From Halichondria panicea (taxonomy: Eukaryota; Porifera; Demospongiae; Suberitida; Halichondriidae), in contig NC_087378.1 of NCBI RefSeq assembly GCF_963675165.1, forward strand, positions 7,803,273-7,867,272: 64,000 nucleotides of DNA, read 5' to 3'. The notes under the pieces are model-generated. The model made no database searches, was not told the origin of the DNA, and worked only from the letters and a program-made list of their open reading frames with translations. Position numbers and translations under genes: made by a program. Shown in pieces: positions 1 to 10,731 of this stretch (positions are counted from its first letter, which is position 1; every line of letters begins with the position of its first letter).

Positions 1-112
1 TTTATAGATTGTATTTATGAGGTCTTACTACGTAGTACATGACTTGTATTATCAGGAGTGGATTTGGTCCTGATTAATTTTCATGGCATATATAAACCAA
101 ATCATTATCCAG

Positions 113-3100
113 GAGGGTCACGGAATGTCTGCTCTCCATGTTGCCTGTGTGAAGGGACGTGATAAGTGTCTGAGAATCATGGTAGAGTCTGCCCCTGGGG
201 CAAAGTGTCAGGTGGATCTGGAGATCAAGGATAAGGTAATACTTAATGCTGTACCTCACAGTTTAAAACAAAAAAGCGAAAATACTATTTTAATTGATCT
301 CAAAATAATGAGCATGTGCACACTGTATGTAGACTAGTGGTTGACTGAGTGCATTTCAAGTGAGATGAAGCTGATGTTATGGTGATCGTTAATGACTGAG
401 ACATATTACCAAGAGTTTATGATAGAGAGAGAGTATCGAACGTAGGCATACTGTACATCAGATGTATGCGGAGAGTAACGTGACTTCCTGTATCTGTCAC
501 AAGCTTGGAATTTGCACACTGACCAATCCAAGCGTGGGTGATGTAATCTATCAACCCATCCAAGTGTGGGTGATGTAATCTACTTTCTTGATAGATGACA
601 TCACCCACACTTGGATTGGTCAGTGTGCAAATTCCAAGCTTGTGGCAGATACAGGAAGTCACGTTACTCTCCGCATACATCTGATGTACAGTATGCCTAC
701 GTTCGATACTCTCTCTCTATCATAAACTCTTGATATTACTAATGGCTTCTAATGGATTTGTGTGGTCAAAAATATATAGTAGAGAGAGTGTATCGGAACG
801 TAGGCATACTGTTATTACGTTACGCGCACTTGGATTGGTCAGTATGCAAATTACAAGCCCATGAGAGATACAGGAGAAGTCACGTTACTCTCTGCATATA
901 ATTATTTGATACACTCTCTCTCTTGGTGGGGTTCATTGGTAAACTATAATTAGAATCATACTTAGAGCTCCACATGACTGAATGCTAATTGTATTCATGC
1001 AGTGGGGAATGACTCCATTAATGATGGCTGCTAAAAACGGGAATGAGAAATGTATCGAGATATTGGTGGAAAATGAGGCAGACGTGAACACAAAATCAAA
1101 ACGGATGGCCCATGAGTCATCAATGCCAGATGACCAGGAAAGGTCGGCCCATGAGTCATCAATGCCAGATGACCAGGAAAGGTCTAGTGGATCTAATCTG
1201 GTATGCCTAAAAGCCGATTGTTGCTGATTTATTATGATAGTCCCATTTCTGCAGCTGCCCTCCATTTTGGGTCGGATCATCAAGCCTTTCAGACAGAGGG
1301 TAAATTACCTAATGCTTGTAGTTTGGTGGTTGCAATATAAATATATACATACAGACAATCTCGGAGAAGTTACTGGCAGAATGTCGCAGTGAGACAGCTG
1401 ACATTGAAGTAGTGAGAGGCTACCTGGAGCAAGAAGACTGTGACGTCAATATCAGGGAAAATGATGACGTATGTAATAATATTGTCTCTATACTGTATAA
1501 TGGCCCTTGACTTTAGTTCAAGTGGAGTCCATTGATGTGGGCTTGTGAGAACAAACACTTTGAGATAGGGAGGCTACTCCTGAAGTACCACCCTCAAGTT
1601 CATATTCAAGACAAGGTGTGTAGCCAAACAAAATGACGTAGTTAGTATTGTGTATGTGTGTACAGAGAGGGTGGTCTCCGTTGGTGATGGCCAGTAGAGC
1701 AGGAGACCTGGAGATAGTGCAGGGAATAGCGGCACTGGGAGCAGAGATTGACCTGCCCACAAATGTGAGTGAGACAATTTTGTGTTGATAACTGATTGAT
1801 GTGTGTCCAACAGGTAAAATGGACTCCTCTGATGTGGGCTGCTCAAGAGGGTCATGCAGAGGTGGCTAGATTTCTACTGGAGAAGGGAGCATTTGTGGAT
1901 TTCCCTGACGAGGTATGAATAGTCAAACACCACTGTCCCACCCCTATAACTATCTTATTGTCTGTCACACAGAATGGGTGGACTCCAGTCATGCAAGCCA
2001 GTCAGGAAGGTCATGTGGACGTGATCAATACCTTGCTGGACCACAACGCTAAAGTCAACCATCAAACTGAAGTAAGACCACCTAATACTAGCTGTAGCTA
2101 ACTATACACAATTACTTTCAGACAACCTGGTGTGCTCTGATGGCGGCTGCTAAGAACAAGCACAGTGATGCGGTGGACACACTTCTAAAGAGAGGAGCTC
2201 AAGTGGACATACAGAGATATGTGAGTATCAGAGGAAATTACCTATTTATTTAATTGTTTATACCCTTTACAGGATGGATCCACCACACTGCAAGTTGCAA
2301 GCTATTACAAAGGCAACTCTGCTGTCATGAAGACCTTATTCAAACATGAAGCAAATATTGATCACCTAAATAAGGTAATTTGCAGACTTTTTGTGGTATT
2401 GGCTTCTGATAAGCTACTGGTGCATGTCTATCAATCTACATTCCATGTATTGTGGTGTAGTAGTAGTCCAATGTTTTGCCCCAAAAGTGGGTGGATACAC
2501 TTCCATTATTCATCAGTTTTTGATAGAGTGTGACAACCATAATCATGTGTAGGATGGCATGACTGCTCTGATGCTGGCCACTAACAAGGGTCACCTGGGT
2601 GTAGTTCAGGACCTCATTCAGGGAGGAGCAGACACTAACAAACAACACCCTGTAAGATCTAGCTTTCTAAAAATTGAAAAATTAGTTTTATTCCTCACAG
2701 GAGACGGGATGGACTGCCATTTTATTTGCCGCCAAAAGTGGTAAAATTAACATTTTCAAAGAATTACTTTACAATGGAGCAAAAACTGATATTGAGGTAA
2801 ATTCGTCAATTCACAAACTGTTTTGTGTATATTATTGTGTAAGTGTGTTTGTATTCCTAATGGTTTCACTTCTAGGGAAGGAATGTGGTTGATGTTGCAA
2901 GCATGTTCAAACGTGGAAAAATTCTTTCTGAGCTCAAAACATTTGAGCAAGCATCACACAGAATTGTAAGCTACCTGTATAATAATTATACTTGCAGCTA
3001 CATTCAGTATTCTATTTGCCCCCAGATCTCCAGTAGTGTGAATCCACCAAGTTTAGAGGCAGCTGAGCCAACTTCAGTAGAACAAGAACCATCCATAACT

Positions 3101-3943
3101 GAACCAAAGGTTGAGATACCACCTGAGGAGGTCACTAAACCAGAGCAAAAGTTGGCTGAGGACTCCACAGAAGAGGTGATAATAGAGCCTCCACAGCTGC
3201 CTGACCCTGAGGCAGTGAAGCCTTCACTCTCCACCACTGAGGTTTGTGTGTTGTTATTGTGTGGTGTGGGTGACTCTAGATAAGATTGGGCACCCTCACT
3301 ACACTGTGTGAGTGGTTGTGTACATTGCCTAGTGGTTGGTCTTGTACCTCAAGTAGGTGTTAATCCAGTTATGGTTTCTGTGCAGGCTAAGGAGAAAGAA
3401 GTGCCTGCTGTTGGAGAAACTGTTGTGCAGGCTATAGCTAAGGAAAAAGAAGTGGCTGCTGTTGAAACTGTTACAGAACAAGTAACACAAGTATGTATCC
3501 CTCTGTAATGGAAACTACTATGATTATTTACCCTGTGTATTTTCAGGGGATGTCTCAATCAAGTATTAAAACCACAAAGGAGCAAATCAAGAAGTCATCA
3601 GAAGCCAAGAAAGTAAGGGAATACATCCCATTTTTTGATATAGGTTTACTCTTATCTTGTTACATAGGACATCAAAAGGCAGGCAGAGATTATTGACCTG
3701 CTACTGAAAGGACTCGATCAAAGAATGGCAGACCCACGCAGCAACATGTATCAGTATAAGCAAACCAACATTGCTGATGTTATTGGAGGCAGGAAAGGAG
3801 TGAAACCATCTGAAGAGATTACTCACAAACTAAAGGCACCGGAAATTACTCGACCAGAAATTACTCAACCGCTTAGTGGAATTATTACAACCACTCAGAG
3901 TGGCTTCACTCGGGTAGACCCTGATGATGATCTCTATAGTTAG
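113..3943 (+). CDS. Ankyrin-repeat protein, 3' part of a multi-exon gene
   Basis: The 5' end lies outside the window. Exons placed from AG/GT sites and phase: 113-235, 1003-1200, 1355-1468, 1517-1615, 1666-1764, 1814-1912, 1973-2071, 2122-2220, 2273-2374, 2553-2651, 2701-2796, 2876-2965, 3026-3241, 3386-3490, 3547-3612, 3668-3943 (TAG). All are phase 0, and most are 99 bp, one ankyrin repeat each (e.g. WTPLMWAAQEGHAEVARFLL). The repeats are followed by an acidic, Pro/Glu-rich stretch, a Lys/Glu-rich segment and a conserved tail (NIADVIGG, SSEEITHKL) shared by all ankyrin paralogues here. Ankyrin repeats are protein-binding; the ligand is unknown. From exon 1355 onward it closely matches the gene at 42025-46515, whose N-terminus is 2A-CARD-Dom, but the two upstream exons differ. 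Exon 1003-1200 contains a short tandem duplication. Confidence 0.8.
410..732. repeat. Fold-back (inverted-repeat) element in an intron
   Basis: Two long, nearly perfect inverted arms start CAAGAGTTTATG and end CATAAACTCTTG, and fill most of the intron 236-1002. The 7 bp ATATTAC flanks both sides (403-409 and 733-739), which looks like a target-site duplication. No coding capacity is seen, so it is probably a non-autonomous DNA transposon (MITE or foldback type). Confidence 0.75.
779..925. repeat. Diverged relative of the neighbouring fold-back element
   Basis: It shares GAACGTAGGCATACTG, CACTTGGATTGGTCAGT and GTCACGTTACTCT words with the element at 410-732. It begins and ends with inverted AGAGAGAGTGTATC / GATACACTCTCTCT. 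It is shorter and decayed. The rest of the intron shows nothing recognisable. Confidence 0.55.
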
Positions 3944-3998
3944 CTGCATTTTTCAACTCATGTCAAGTGAATGCTTATAATACCACAAAAATGTGCAC

Positions 3999-4004
3999 AA
4001 TAAA
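3999..4004 (+). promoter_or_regulatory. Polyadenylation signal AATAAA
   Basis: A canonical AATAAA lies 55 bp after the stop codon at 3943 and 68 bp before the ATG of the next gene (4072). It supports ending the first gene here and starting the next at 4072 rather than at the upstream in-frame ATG at 3967. The paralogous site is at 46571-46576. Confidence 0.6.
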
Positions 4005-4071
4005 AAATATTTTTGACATCTACATTCTTTCAGTACTAATTAATGCTAAGAAGCGTACTAGCACTTGCACT

Positions 4072-7000
4072 ATGGCTGATGCGAGTGCTACTCCTATGAT
4101 AATAAACACTACATCTGAGAATGGACCAGAGCCCTGTGATGAGAAGAATTTTCTGAATGCCATTGCTGATCTAAAAGTGGAGAAAGTCCGTGATCTTGCC
4201 CTGCAGCTTGGTGTTGATACACCTTACTTGAATGACATTCAGAGCACAGACAAGGAGGAGAGGAAGATGAAACTGACTCAAGTGTTATTCTCACAGAAAC
4301 GACCTACCTGGGAGACGATCATAGATGCTCTGGAATCTGAATGCATGAATGAGAATCACATTGTCCGAAAAATTAAGCGATTTTATTTTCTCAAGAGCAC
4401 TTCCATTGATATCGATAGGCCAAAATCACCACTAACACCAGTTTCTCTGCAACCATTTCAAGGTTCGCTACATGAATATTTAGCGTCGTATAGATCTATT
4501 ACATGATATGTATGACATGTTGAGGTTCATTCTTTAGACAAAGATTTCCCCGAATGTGAAGAGAAGGATGTTCTCAATGCTGTTACTAGGCTTGCTGATA
4601 AGAAGGTGTCAAGCTTAGCAGTCCAGCTAGGCATTGACAAGCCTCAATTAGACGGCATTAGTAGCTGCTCTACGGAAACGAGGAAGTCCAAACTGGCGGA
4701 ACTGTGGTTTAGGCACGCTAAAGACAAGCCCCCAACTTGGGCATCTTTGTTGAATGCATTGAAGGCTCCCAGTATGCAAGAGGACTGGTTAGCTGACTAT
4801 ATCCGAAAGAAATACGTTGAGAGAGAGAGAGAAGTAATTTCCATGAACACAGACAACGAGGATTCTTTTCAGTTCCAGTTCCCCCAGCAGCAACTAGATC
4901 TAGAAGGTTAGTATTATAAGAATGAGTGGCATTCTAGCTCTATCAATGTTTTGTTTAATGCAGGACCGATACTTGAACTGCAAGATACAGCTGCTGATGA
5001 ACGAACACCAATGGAAACGGCAGGTATTACTGTGGTACAATTCCAGAATTTCCTTATCACTGTATTTTTCTTAGGCTCTGCTCCCGTTGTAGATGTCTCT
5101 GAGCTCAAAGACAAATTACAAGCATGTGCCAACGAACAGAATAGAGCACAAATCAAGGAATCCTTTGAGAATCTACTCAATAAAATTGTCGAGGAATTAA
5201 AGAGTCACAATATTCGTCCTAGTGAAGTTAAAGATCATCTCCAAAAGTTTATTGACGGTCGCCCTAGTTTTCTCCGCACTAAAGGTCGACGATTACAAAT
5301 CAATAATCTTTTTAAGGAAATTAGCAGAAGTAAGTTATGGAGTTTCGACAATTATGGTCTTGTTCAACATGTCACTGGCATCAAGGGGGCTGTTCAATCA
5401 AAAGCCAGAATGCGTACTTGGTTGCAAAAATACAAGAAGGAGTATAATGCATATAGTGTTTCAGAAAAGCTAGCTGCAATCATTCCGTATCATTTTGAAT
5501 TCGACAACGATTTAGATCGATATCCTACTCATCTCAAACAAGAGCTCATAGTACATGTTAAATATATGGTTATCGATGATGACTCACTGAAGTACATTGA
5601 TGATCTATGGGAAGTAATCGTAGAGAGTTTCAAGATCCCCTCTATGACAGCTCTACTAAAAAGCATTGTACACAATTGCTTGATAATCACATGGCTAATA
5701 GAACCGAGTTGGGCTTGCTGCATACTGAGTGAAATATTTGATTCGATTTCGTTTTTCACAAAACATTTGATAACCAAAGTGTTGCTTGGAGACGTTTGTA
5801 TTTATGATGAGCACAGTGGAATTATTGGGGACAACAAAGTAAGTATTCCATAATGACATGTAGTGACATTTGATCGTACAATTTTATAGGTTCTGGGTAC
5901 TTTGTGGCTAAGGCAGGCAAGCTTGAGTGGTCGAATTCAAAAATTTAAGGAAGTACTTGCTCAGCCAATGATAGACATTAATACAGTCCTCTCTTCCGTA
6001 AGTGATTAATTAAATAACTAATTATTTGGGTGTGTATTGATCACTGCATGTCCTGTCCAGGATGGAGCCACACCTCTCACCATTGCCTCCATGTGTGGTC
6101 ATGTGGAACTAGTGGAGTTCCTCCTGAGCAATGGGGCTGACTCAAGCGTTAAACTGGTTTGTCTCATTGTTGTAGCTCTATACATGTACAGTGTATGTCT
6201 GTATTTCCACTGTTTTTGAACCATTATATGATAAGTTTTATTTGCTTACTTGTAGGCCAATGGACAAACGGTGCTGCACCTGGCCGCACTTGAGGACTAC
6301 CCAGATGTGGTGGAATTACTTCACACACACAACCGTGAGCTAGCTGGAGAACGTGATCAGGTAAGCCAATAATATAAATGCCATGTATTCATCTTCTCCT
6401 CAACAGAATGACTACTCAGCGTTGATGGAGGCAGCTGCTCATGACCATGTTGATGTCATTCTTGTACTAGTGTCCCAGCAGGATGATCTAGGAGACACAG
6501 AAATCCCTACCTTGGTGAGTAGCTACTACCTTTTACTATTTTTCAACAATTATTTTTAGAATGAGGCTTTCCATCTTGCTTTGATAAAAGGGCACACTGA
6601 CTCTGTCGAGATTCTTCAGAAACACGGAGCCAACACTTTGAACACTGCTGAGGTTTGTGTACATATATGTATGTAGATAATAACCATGGTAACAGGAGGG
6701 GGAAAGTCCACTGGTAGTAGTAGCTGGTGCTGAGCACAAAGATGAAGTGGAGAGTACTATCTCGGATAAGTTACTGGCAGAATGTCGCAGTGAGACAGCT
6801 GACATTGAAGTGGTGAGAGGCTACCTGGAGCAAGAAGACTGTGATGTCAATATCAGGGAAAATGATGACGTATGTAATAATTATGGTGTATGACTGTTTG
6901 TTTCTAATGGCTCTTGTATACTGTAGTTCAGGTGGAGTCCATTGATGTGGGCTCTTGAGAACAAACACTTTGAGATTTGCAAACTGCTTCTGGAGCACAA

Positions 7001-9323
7001 GCCTCAAGTTCATATTCAGGACAAAGTGTGTTGGCAAATAAAATAACGTAGGATTCTATGTAATGTTCTTTTTATGTGTGTGTACAGAAAGAGTGGTCTC
7101 CGTTGGTGCTGGCTTGTAGAGCAGGAGACCTGGAGATAGTGCAGGGAATAGTGGCACTGGGAGCAGAGATTGACCTGCCCACAAATGTGAGTGAGACAAT
7201 ACCTGCATTGTGTATTATGGTAGTAACTGTCTAACAGACAAAATGGACTCCTCTGATGTGGGCTGCTCAAGAGGGTCATGCAGAGATGGCTACATTTCTA
7301 CTGGAGAAGGGAGCATTTGTGGATTTCCCTGATGAGGTATGATAAGTCAAACATCACTGTCCCACCCCTATAGCTATCTTATTGTCTGTCACACAGAATG
7401 GGTGGACTCCAGTCATGCAAGCCAGTCAGGAAGGTCATGTGGACGTGATCAATGTCCTGCTGGACCACAACGCTAAAGTCAACCATCAAACTGAAGTAAG
7501 ACCAGCTAGTGTAGCGAACTACACGTTCGTATACTTGTGTTACTAATTCAGACAACCTGGTGTGCTCTGATGGCGGCTGCTAAGAACATGCACAGTGATG
7601 CAGTGGACACACTTCTGAAGAGAGGAGCTCAAGTGGACATACAGAGAGATGTAAGGATCAGAGAAAAGGAACTACTCATTTAATTTTTTTAATACCCTTT
7701 ACAGGATGGATCCACCACACTGCAAGTTGCAAGCTATTACAAAGGCAACTCTGCTGTCATGAAGACCTTGATCAAACATGGAGCAAATATTGATCACCTA
7801 AATAAGGTAAGTTGTTCACAGGCTTCTTGTGGTACATTTCCATTTACATGATTGGCTTCTGATAAGCTACTGGTGCATGTCTATCAATCTACATTCCATG
7901 TACTTGTGGTCAAAGCTTTTGCCCCTAAGAGGGGGTGTACTATTATTCATCTGTGCTTGATGAAGTGACAACATAATCCTGTGTAGGATGGCATGAGTGC
8001 TCTGATGCTGGCCACTAACAAGGGTCACCTGGGTGTAGTGCAGGACCTCATCCAGGGAGGAGCAGACACTAACAAACAACATCCTGTAAGACCTCTCACA
8101 TTGAAGAAATCATTTTTATCATATCGATCCTCACAGGAGACAGGATGGACTCCCATTTTCTTTGCTGCCAAAAGTGGTGAAATGGATATTTTCAAACAAT
8201 TACTTCATAAGGGGGCAAGAACTGAAATTGAAGTAAATACTTAATAAACCGTTTTGTGTATATTGTGTAAGCGTGTTGTAGATTTTAACCTAATGTGTTT
8301 CACTTCCCAGGGAAGGAATGTGGTTGATGTTGCAAGCATGTTCAAACGTGAAGAAATGCTTTCTGAACTCAAAACATTCGAGCAAGCATCACACAGAATT
8401 GTAAGCTAGCTACTTGTATATACTTGCAGCTATATTCAGTCTATTTGCCCCCAGATCTCCAGTAGTGTGAATCCACCAAGTTTAGAGGCAGATGAGCCAA
8501 CTCCAGTGGAACAAGAACCATCCATAACTGAACCAAAGGTTGAGATACCACCTGAGGAGGTCACTAAACCAGAGCAAGAGTTGGCTGAGGACTCCACAGA
8601 AGAGGTGATAATAGAGCCTCCACAGCTTCCTGACCCTGAAGCAGTGAAGCCTTCACTCTCCACCACTGAGGTTTGTGTGTTGTTGTTGTGTGGTGTGGGT
8701 GACTCTGGGAACTAGATAAGATTGGGCACCCTCACTACTACACTGTGTGAGTGGTTGTGTACATTGCCTAGTGGTTGGTCTTGTACCTCAAGTAGGTGTT
8801 AATCCAGTTATGGTTTCTGTGCAGGCTGAGGAGAAAGAAGTTGATGTGACTCCTGTACCTGTTGTTGAAACTTTTACAGTGAAACAAGAGACAAAAGTAT
8901 GCATTTCCCTCTGTAATTGATAATTTTATTAATTAAATATAATTTCAGGAGTTGTCTCAAATGGACACAAAAGCCACAAAGGAGAAGACATCAGAAGCCA
9001 AGAAATCCTCCAAAGTAAATAACTATTTTGTTATTACATAGCTTCACTCTCATCTTGTTACGCAGGACATTGAAAAAGAGGCAAAGATTATTGAGCTCTT
9101 GCTGAGGGGATTTGCTAATAGGATGGCGAATCCATCTAGCAATAAATATCGATATGAAGAGACCAACATCGCTGATGTCATTGGAGGGAAAGGATTGAAA
9201 TCATCTGAAGAGATTACTCATAAACTAGCAGCGCCAGAAGTGGCTAAACATTTTAGTGGAACCCCTAGTATTCAGAGGGCCATTGCTATTTCCGAAGATC
9301 CCGATGATGATCTTTATATTTAA
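4072..9323 (+). CDS. Death-Death-Dom-ankyrin repeat protein
   Basis: Exons: 4072-4462, 4538-4906, 4964-5023, 5075-5838, 5890-5997, 6061-6156, 6256-6360, 6407-6514, 6560-6652, 6696-6869, 6927-7025, 7088-7186, 7238-7336, 7397-7495, 7552-7650, 7705-7806, 7987-8085, 8137-8232, 8311-8400, 8455-8670, 8825-8896, 8949-9014, 9066-9323 (TAA). The first two exons each encode a Death-type domain (pattern LALQLGV...W..II.AL, then LAVQLGI...TWASLLNAL). The 764-bp exon 4 encodes the conserved ~250-residue domain called Dom here (LWSFDNYGLVQHV near its middle, IITWLIEPSWACC near its end). About 14 ankyrin repeats, mostly one per exon, and the shared C-terminal tail follow. Death domains recruit partners through homotypic contacts, so a cytosolic sensor or adaptor role is likely but inferred. 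The near-identical paralogue is 46646-51900. Confidence 0.82.
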
Positions 9324-9570
9324 TGGAGTATTATTGTCAAGAGTTTATTTATAAATTTATGCATATTTTCTTAACCCTGTAGCTGCACAATAATTATTCT
9401 AATTATTATGTGTGGGTGTGTTTTTCAGGTTATCCTTTGAATTTATAGCTAGCTGTACACATTTATAGGTACGTACAGCTACCGTGTAGATATATGTATT
9501 ACAGTAGGTATGCATAGTTTTAGGATCAACTAGATCTAGCTACACCTGGAGCAGCAGCTAGCTACACATC

Positions 9571-10129
9571 ATGTCTGAGCTTCAGTGCACCATAGCAAAT
9601 GTGAGTAATGAAATTGTTGAAGTGATTCAAATTCGCCAATTGGGTACTCAATTGGAACTGTCACCTTCCCGACTGGATGAAATTGAAGCATATCCTAAGC
9701 ATGAGCAACGACTGAGACTAGTCGAGGCTTGGTTTCAACAAGATCCGACCGTGACTTGGGAAAATCTGGTAGCAGCACTTAGAGCTCCATCTATAGGAGA
9801 CAATACTATTGCTCTAGACATTGAGAAGCGTTACATAACAATCAGGTCTCCACCTTCAAGTCCGCAGTTCGAAGAGGAAACGAAAGATAACACAGCAGGT
9901 ACGTCAGTTAATTGTTAATTATTAGAGATTAACTATTATTTATCTCAGCAGTGAAGGTTCTCAAACGAAAAAACAGTTTTGTGATCAAAGATAAATTTGT
10001 TGACCTTTTTATTGAAACAAAAAACATCTTGAAGCAAAGTAATGTCACTATTATCGATTTCAAACTTCGACTAAGGATACTTTGTGGCGATGTGCCAGAC
10101 TTGGATGATTTTGATAAGATTTTTGACTA
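9571..10129 (+). pseudogene. Death-Dom-ankyrin gene, 5' fragment cut by transposon
   Basis: The ATG at 9571 opens a Death-domain exon (9571-9898; LGTQLELSPSRLDEIE, TWENLVAALRAPS). This is spliced in phase 1 to the Dom exon starting at 9952 (a CAGCAG acceptor also allows 9949). Dom is interrupted after FDKIF by the pogo-like insertion at TA 10128-10129, which makes an immediate TAG. The uninterrupted relative is 52148-56134, whose sequence runs straight through this TA. A shortened Death-only product could still be made from the fragment. The gene resumes at 13871. Confidence 0.85.
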
Positions 10130-10402
10130 GAGTAAGCAACCAATTTCCGAACGACACCAGTTTTCGTGTGCCCGTTTGAAGAGACAGTAAGAGCTATCTT
10201 CTAGTTTTTTGCATGATCTCTTGCCTACCACAATTAGAAGTAATCCGGTTACTTTACTCTTGCAGCTCAAAGTCGGTGGTTCAAACATTCAATAAGCGAC
10301 GTTTGCAACCTATTGGCGACTATAGACTCTTGCGATAGTTTCAAAGCTATGCTACGACTTCTAGAACGACAGAGAGACTTCTGGTACCTGCCAGGCCTCG
10401 TA
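10130..10402 (+). repeat. Left terminal inverted repeat of pogo-like element
   Basis: It matches the reverse complement of 13571-13870. The first ~85 bp are essentially identical, then a small indel (extra ~25 bp on the right arm), then about 150 bp of further match. Confidence 0.8.
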
Positions 10403-10731
10403 AGAACCACTGCAAACGCTCAGAACAAGGGCAAAGAGCGAGGCCCTTGCGGCCTAAGAGCGAGACGACTAGTATAGTGCTGAGTCAGCATGCCTGCACA
10501 TGAGATCCAGCCACGTGCTCACAGGATCTAGGAAGAAGAAGTTCACCTTCACTGCACTTGAGATGCTTGAGAATGGAAACTAATAGCCTAAATAGGTCAG
10601 TGACTGTGAGATATCAAGATCTGCAAGGGTGCATACATTTTTTCCTTTATATATCTAGGTTCTGTTTACCTGGCCTCGGAAAGAGATGTTCCCCTCTCCG
10701 TGATAGAGTGTTTTCGTTTGATTCTGATCCC

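Noticed and set aside
3967-4071. Upstream in-frame ATG at 3967 as the start of the Death-Death gene.
   Set aside because: The AATAAA of the previous gene (3999) lies within this extension, and the extra residues show no conservation of protein character; ATG 4072 (MADASATP) is preferred.
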